A DNA stretch of 6,412 nt from the NCBI GenBank assembly GCA_946615295.1, contig CAMOHL010000050.1:1-6412 (forward strand), written 5' to 3'. Below the pieces are notes generated by a model. It was not told the origin of the DNA and searched no databases. It was given only the letters and a program-made list of their open reading frames with translations. The position numbers were made by a program, and so were the translations under genes. Shown piece after piece: positions 6,232 to 6,412 of the stretch (position 1 is its first letter; every line of letters starts with the position of its first letter). The DNA comes from an uncultured Clostridia bacterium (GTDB lineage Bacteria > Bacillota > Clostridia > Christensenellales > UBA1242).

Positions 6232-6412
6232 ATGAAAAATTTTGAAATAGAAAAAGAAAATATATATGATATTATAATAATTGGTGGTGGGCCTTGTGGT
6301 CTAACTGCCAGTATATATGCAGGAAGAAGCAATTTAAAAACACTATTGATTGAGGAGTATGCCTGTGGTGGACAAATCCTCAATACCTATGAAATAAAAA
6401 ATTATCCAGGTT
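6232..6412 (+). CDS. trxB: Thioredoxin reductase (TrxB-like), N-terminal part
   Basis: Sixty codons are visible before the window ends; the family is usually about 310 residues. The protein begins MKNFEIEKENIYDIIIIGGGP. The strand YDIIIIG leads into the dinucleotide-binding motif GGGPCG (residues 18-23), followed by LTASIYAGRSNLKTLLIEE (24-42), whose terminal acidic residue is placed to bind the FAD ribose, and then GGQILNTYEIKNYPG (46-60), characteristic of thioredoxin reductase. The enzyme passes electrons from NADPH through FAD to thioredoxin in the cytoplasm; the redox CxxC and the NADPH domain lie beyond the window, so a related flavoprotein cannot be fully excluded. Cys22 replaces the usual Ala in GGGPAG. 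ATG 6232 is chosen because it gives a family-typical N-terminus. In-frame GTG 6205 and TTG 6193 lie upstream, but they would overlap the promoter. No Shine-Dalgarno sequence precedes the ATG. Confidence 0.9.
   Translation, partial: MKNFEIEKENIYDIIIIGGGPCGLTASIYAGRSNLKTLLIEEYACGGQILNTYEIKNYPG

Noticed and set aside
6189..6383. Minus-strand frame of 64 codons overlapping the trxB-like start
   Set aside because: The plus strand here encodes a recognisable FAD-binding N-terminus, which explains the open antisense frame.

Overview
The window comes from a low-GC (roughly 30%), Asn-rich bacterial genome that uses the standard bacterial code. A frame of about 2,000 codons is read without an internal TGA, and its tryptophans are TGG, which argues against a Mollicutes-type code. 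The composition, the large GLUG-repeat surface protein and the thioredoxin reductase style suggest an uncultured, host-associated Bacillota (Firmicutes) lineage such as those found in gut. That taxonomy is inference; no marker gene is present to settle it.

Positions 1-6018 belong to one enormous plus-strand gene whose 5' end lies outside the window. The visible 2,005 residues look like a secreted or surface-displayed, repeat-built protein. Its order is: (A) the closing block of a GLUG-type module whose header and repeats must lie upstream, about 1-345; (Ig) a long beta-rich stretch with bacterial Ig-like segments, about 361-2930; (B) a complete GLUG module with header, repeats and closing block, about 2941-4035; (C) a second complete GLUG module that runs to the natural C-terminus, about 4141-6018. 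No catalytic motif and no C-terminal anchor is visible, so an adhesive or structural role is more likely than an enzymatic one.

The gene ends at TAA 6016-6018 and is followed at once by a strong Rho-independent terminator (6026-6059). Next comes a very AT-rich spacer of about 170 bp. A TATAAT box (6220-6225) sits so close to the next ATG (6232) that the transcript is predicted to be nearly or fully leaderless.

The last 181 bases hold the N-terminus of a thioredoxin reductase (trxB-like), with the FAD-binding GGGPCG motif and the conserved GGQ...NYPG segment, cut by the right edge. Terminator and promoter lie between the two genes, so they appear to be separate transcription units and there is no evidence that they work together. 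The short antisense reading frames inside the large gene are shadows and are not annotated.
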